Positions 7,992-9,502 of a stretch of DNA of 9,502 nucleotides are shown piece after piece (the stretch's first letter is position 1; each line of letters starts with the position of its first letter). The position numbers and the translations under genes were made by a program. The notes beneath the pieces are model-generated. The model had not been told where the DNA came from. It ran no database searches and was given only the letters and a program-made list of their open reading frames with translations. Source of the stretch: Microbacteriaceae bacterium (GTDB taxonomy: Bacteria > Actinomycetota > Actinomycetes > Actinomycetales > Microbacteriaceae). Location of the stretch: contig CANGCU010000037.1 of NCBI GenBank assembly GCA_947452355.1, positions 1 to 9,502 of the forward strand, written 5' to 3'.

Positions 7992-8228
7992 GTGACCGAT
8001 GCGACAACACCTGCGCGCACCAACCCGACCGCTATTCTCGCCGTGATCCTCGGTGCACTTCTCTCACCGATGGCTGTTCCGTTGGGGTGGTTCGCTCGGC
8101 AGCAAATCCGTCGTTCGGGCGAAAAAGGTGACCGTCTCTGTACCGTTGCCATGTCACTCGGCATCATTTCAGTTGTCATCTGGCTCGTCGGAGGTGTGAT
8201 GCTGTACCTGTGGTGGTCGACCCTGTAG
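7992..8228 (+). CDS. Small DUF4190-like two-helix membrane protein
   Basis: A 78-residue protein with a short polar N-terminus, a hydrophobic segment at about 13-34 (ILAVILGALLSPMAVPLGWFA), a basic loop ARQQIRRSGEKGDR (34-47) and a second hydrophobic segment at about 51-76. The pattern Gly-rich helix, then a positively charged R/K-rich turn, then G-rich helix resembles DUF4190, a domain common in small actinobacterial membrane proteins of unknown role. Positive-inside reasoning puts both ends outside and the basic loop in the cytoplasm. The start is GTG, leaderless by the TAGAGT spacing. It lies divergent to pcrA and 66 bases before the Bax inhibitor-like gene, which seems to have its own promoter. 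Function unknown; the domain call rests on pattern only. Confidence 0.75.
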   Translation: MTDATTPARTNPTAILAVILGALLSPMAVPLGWFARQQIRRSGEKGDRLCTVAMSLGIISVVIWLVGGVMLYLWWSTL

Positions 8229-8258
8229 CCTCACAGGTTTCTCCAAGGTTTTCGGCTT

Positions 8259-8264
8259 TAGACT
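8259..8264 (+). promoter_or_regulatory. Candidate -10 box (TAGACT) for the Bax inhibitor-1-like gene
   Basis: TAGACT fits TANNNT and would put the transcript start near 8271, leaving a leader of about 24 bases that holds the AAGGAG ribosome site (4 bases before the ATG at 8295). Unlike the neighbouring promoters this one would give a leadered mRNA. No clear -35. Confidence 0.45.
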
Positions 8265-8294
8265 TGTGGTGTATTCACCGACTCAAGGAGTGCC

Positions 8295-9146
8295 ATGAAT
8301 TCCAACCCCGCTTTCTCGCGAAACGCCGCCTTCCGTCCCGGACAGGTGTCACGTGCCGAACTCGAGGCCCTGTATGGCCCGAACGCATCAACGGCACCGG
8401 TTGCTACTAAAGACGACTCGGCGACGCTCGAACAGACATACAACATGCCCGCCGCGACCGCTGGTCAGACGGGCCGAATGACGGTCGAAGACACCATTGT
8501 CAAGACCATTCTCGCCTTCGCCGTTCTGCTAATCGGCGCTTACGTCGGGTGGACCTTCGCGTCCTTCCCGATCATGATTGCCGGCCTCGTTGGCGGTCTC
8601 GTGCTCGGGCTCGTGAACTCGTTCAAAAAGGTCCCATCCCCCGCGCTCATCGTTGCCTATGCAGCCCTTGAGGGACTCTTCGTCGGATCGATATCCATGG
8701 TCTTCAATTCCATGTGGGACGGAATCGTCACTCAGGCGGTCATCGGAACATTGGGAGTCATCGGCGTCACATTGTTCCTCTTCCTCTCCGGGCGCTTCCG
8801 CTCCTCGGCACGCATGACCAAGGTTGTCTCGGTCGCGATGATCGGCTACCTCGTCTACCAGGTGATCAACATGATCCTCATGACCACGGGAGTCACCGGC
8901 AACGCACAGTTCGGGTTGAGCTCGGCCAACATCATGGGAATCCCGCTCGGGCTCATCATCGGTGTCGTCGTTGTGTTCCTCGCCGCGTATTCGCTCGTTC
9001 TCGATTTTGAATCCATCAAGATCGGCGCAGAGCGCGGCGTACCGGCCGTCTACGCATGGCAGGGCGCGTTCGGAATTCTCGTCACCGTTGTCTGGCTGTA
9101 CCTCGAAATCCTGCGCATGCTCGCACTTGCCCGAGGCAACAACTAA
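8295..9146 (+). CDS. Bax inhibitor-1/YccA family membrane protein
   Basis: A 283-residue protein with a polar N-terminal tail (1-65, presumably cytoplasmic) and about seven hydrophobic helices (roughly 66-85, 88-108, 116-137, 145-166, 175-197, 211-236, 255-278). Family marks are AYAALEGLFVGSIS (121-134) and the C-terminal block LVLDFESIKIGAERGVPAVYAWQGAFGILVTVVWLYLEILRML (234-276), typical of the actinobacterial Bax inhibitor-1-like branch (probably PF12811). Some bacterial members such as B. subtilis YetJ are pH-sensitive calcium-leak channels; acidic D237 and E239 are kept here, but transport by this protein is unproven. AAGGAG before the ATG fixes the start. A strong terminator follows 18 bases after the stop. 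Family assignment is firm, function open. Confidence 0.92.
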   Translation: MNSNPAFSRNAAFRPGQVSRAELEALYGPNASTAPVATKDDSATLEQTYNMPAATAGQTGRMTVEDTIVKTILAFAVLLIGAYVGWTFASFPIMIAGLVGGLVLGLVNSFKKVPSPALIVAYAALEGLFVGSISMVFNSMWDGIVTQAVIGTLGVIGVTLFLFLSGRFRSSARMTKVVSVAMIGYLVYQVINMILMTTGVTGNAQFGLSSANIMGIPLGLIIGVVVVFLAAYSLVLDFESIKIGAERGVPAVYAWQGAFGILVTVVWLYLEILRMLALARGNN

Positions 9147-9164
9147 TCCATCAACTCAACGGAG

Positions 9165-9196
9165 AAGGCGCCGAGCAATCGGCGCCTTTTTCTTAT
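9165..9196 (+). terminator. Strong intrinsic terminator of the Bax inhibitor-like gene
   Basis: A perfect 10-base stem AAGGCGCCGA / TCGGCGCCTT (9165-9174, 9179-9188) closes on GCAA, a GNRA tetraloop, and is followed by a T-rich tract (TTTTTCTTATT, 9187-9197). This is a textbook Rho-independent terminator on the plus strand. It lies against the convergent guaA stop codon (9193-9195), whose bases form part of the T tract. On the minus strand the stem is followed only by CTCC, so termination of guaA there would be weak at best. Confidence 0.92.
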
Positions 9197-9502
9197 TCCC
9201 ACTCGATGGTGCCCGGAGGTTTCGACGTGACATCGAGAACGACGCGATTGACGTCCTTAACTTCGTTCGTGATGCGATTAGAAATCTTGGCCAACACGTC
9301 GTAGGGCACACGGGTCCAATCGGCGGTCATGGCATCCTCACTCGAGACGGGTCGCAAGACGATGGGGTGGCCATAAGTTCGGCCATCGCCCTGGACACCG
9401 ACCGAACGAACGTCGGCCAAGAGCACGACGGGGCACTGCCAAATGTCTTGGTCAAGTCCCGCCTCGGTCAACTCGGCGCGAACAATCGCGTCGGCGGCGC
9501 GA
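9193..9502 (-). CDS. guaA: GMP synthase (glutamine-hydrolysing), C-terminal part, cut by window edge
   Basis: About the last 102 residues of GuaA, which makes GMP from XMP, glutamine and ATP. The frame is open to the right edge, reading [20 protein letters not shown] near it, so the gene is truncated by the window and not broken. The C-terminal dimerisation domain carries [30 protein letters not shown], then [19 protein letters not shown], and ends KPPGTIEWE, the invariant GuaA C-terminus that binds XMP phosphate. It converges on the Bax inhibitor-like gene with the terminator between them. The catalytic glutaminase and ATP-pyrophosphatase domains lie outside the window. Confidence 0.96.
   Translation of the reverse strand, partial: RAADAIVRAELTEAGLDQDIWQCPVVLLADVRSVGVQGDGRTYGHPIVLRPVSSEDAMTADWTRVPYDVLAKISNRITNEVKDVNRVVLDVTSKPPGTIEWE

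Noticed and set aside
8224..8250. Possible terminator after the DUF4190-like gene
   Set aside because: Only a 3-base pairing (CCT/AGG) is present and no T-run follows, so readthrough into the Bax inhibitor-like gene is possible.
1..9502. CRISPR array, tRNA/rRNA, insertion sequence, phage or defence genes
   Set aside because: No periodic repeats, cloverleaf patterns, transposase motifs or terminal repeats were seen by eye; nearly all bases are taken by housekeeping genes of even composition.

Overview
The window looks like a housekeeping stretch from a high-GC Gram-positive chromosome (Actinomycetota, probably Microbacteriaceae or a close relative). Supporting points are GC that looks close to 60% by eye, the gene order, the DUF6350/PerM-like membrane protein, the actinobacterial PcrA (UvrD1) with its C-terminal Tudor-like tail, and TANNNT -10 boxes placed 6-7 bases before start codons (leaderless transcription). 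The family placement is inference, not a measured phylogeny.

Layout, left to right. Bases 1-68 lie past the 3' end of purH and hold only a possible promoter for a minus-strand gene off the left edge. A minus-strand block, read right to left, then runs pcrA - sucC - sucD - DUF6350/PerM-like membrane protein - purN - purH. sucC, sucD and the membrane gene are tightly packed (12-base gap, then 1 base) and look like one transcript. purN and purH overlap by one base and have their own promoter-like -10 box in the 56-base gap before purN. pcrA is set apart from sucC by about 100 bases with a GC-rich hairpin, a candidate sucC -10 box and a small dyad. To the right, a divergent 60-base gap leads to two plus-strand genes, a 78-residue DUF4190-like membrane protein and a Bax inhibitor-1/YccA-family membrane protein. 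A strong intrinsic terminator follows, then the convergent 3' end of guaA (minus strand), which runs off the right edge.

Functions. SucC and SucD form succinyl-CoA synthetase of the TCA cycle. PurN, PurH and GuaA are purine biosynthesis enzymes (formylation of GAR, the last two steps to IMP, and XMP to GMP). PcrA is an SF1A repair helicase. The DUF6350 protein is a polytopic membrane protein whose M. tuberculosis relative Rv0955 (PerM) is linked to cell division. The two plus-strand membrane proteins have no firmly known role.

I looked for a novel system, mobile element, CRISPR array, RNA gene or defence module and found none. The points worth a second look are regulatory and contextual: a recurring TAAACT box, overlapping divergent promoters, small dyads, and what is missing from a conserved neighbourhood.
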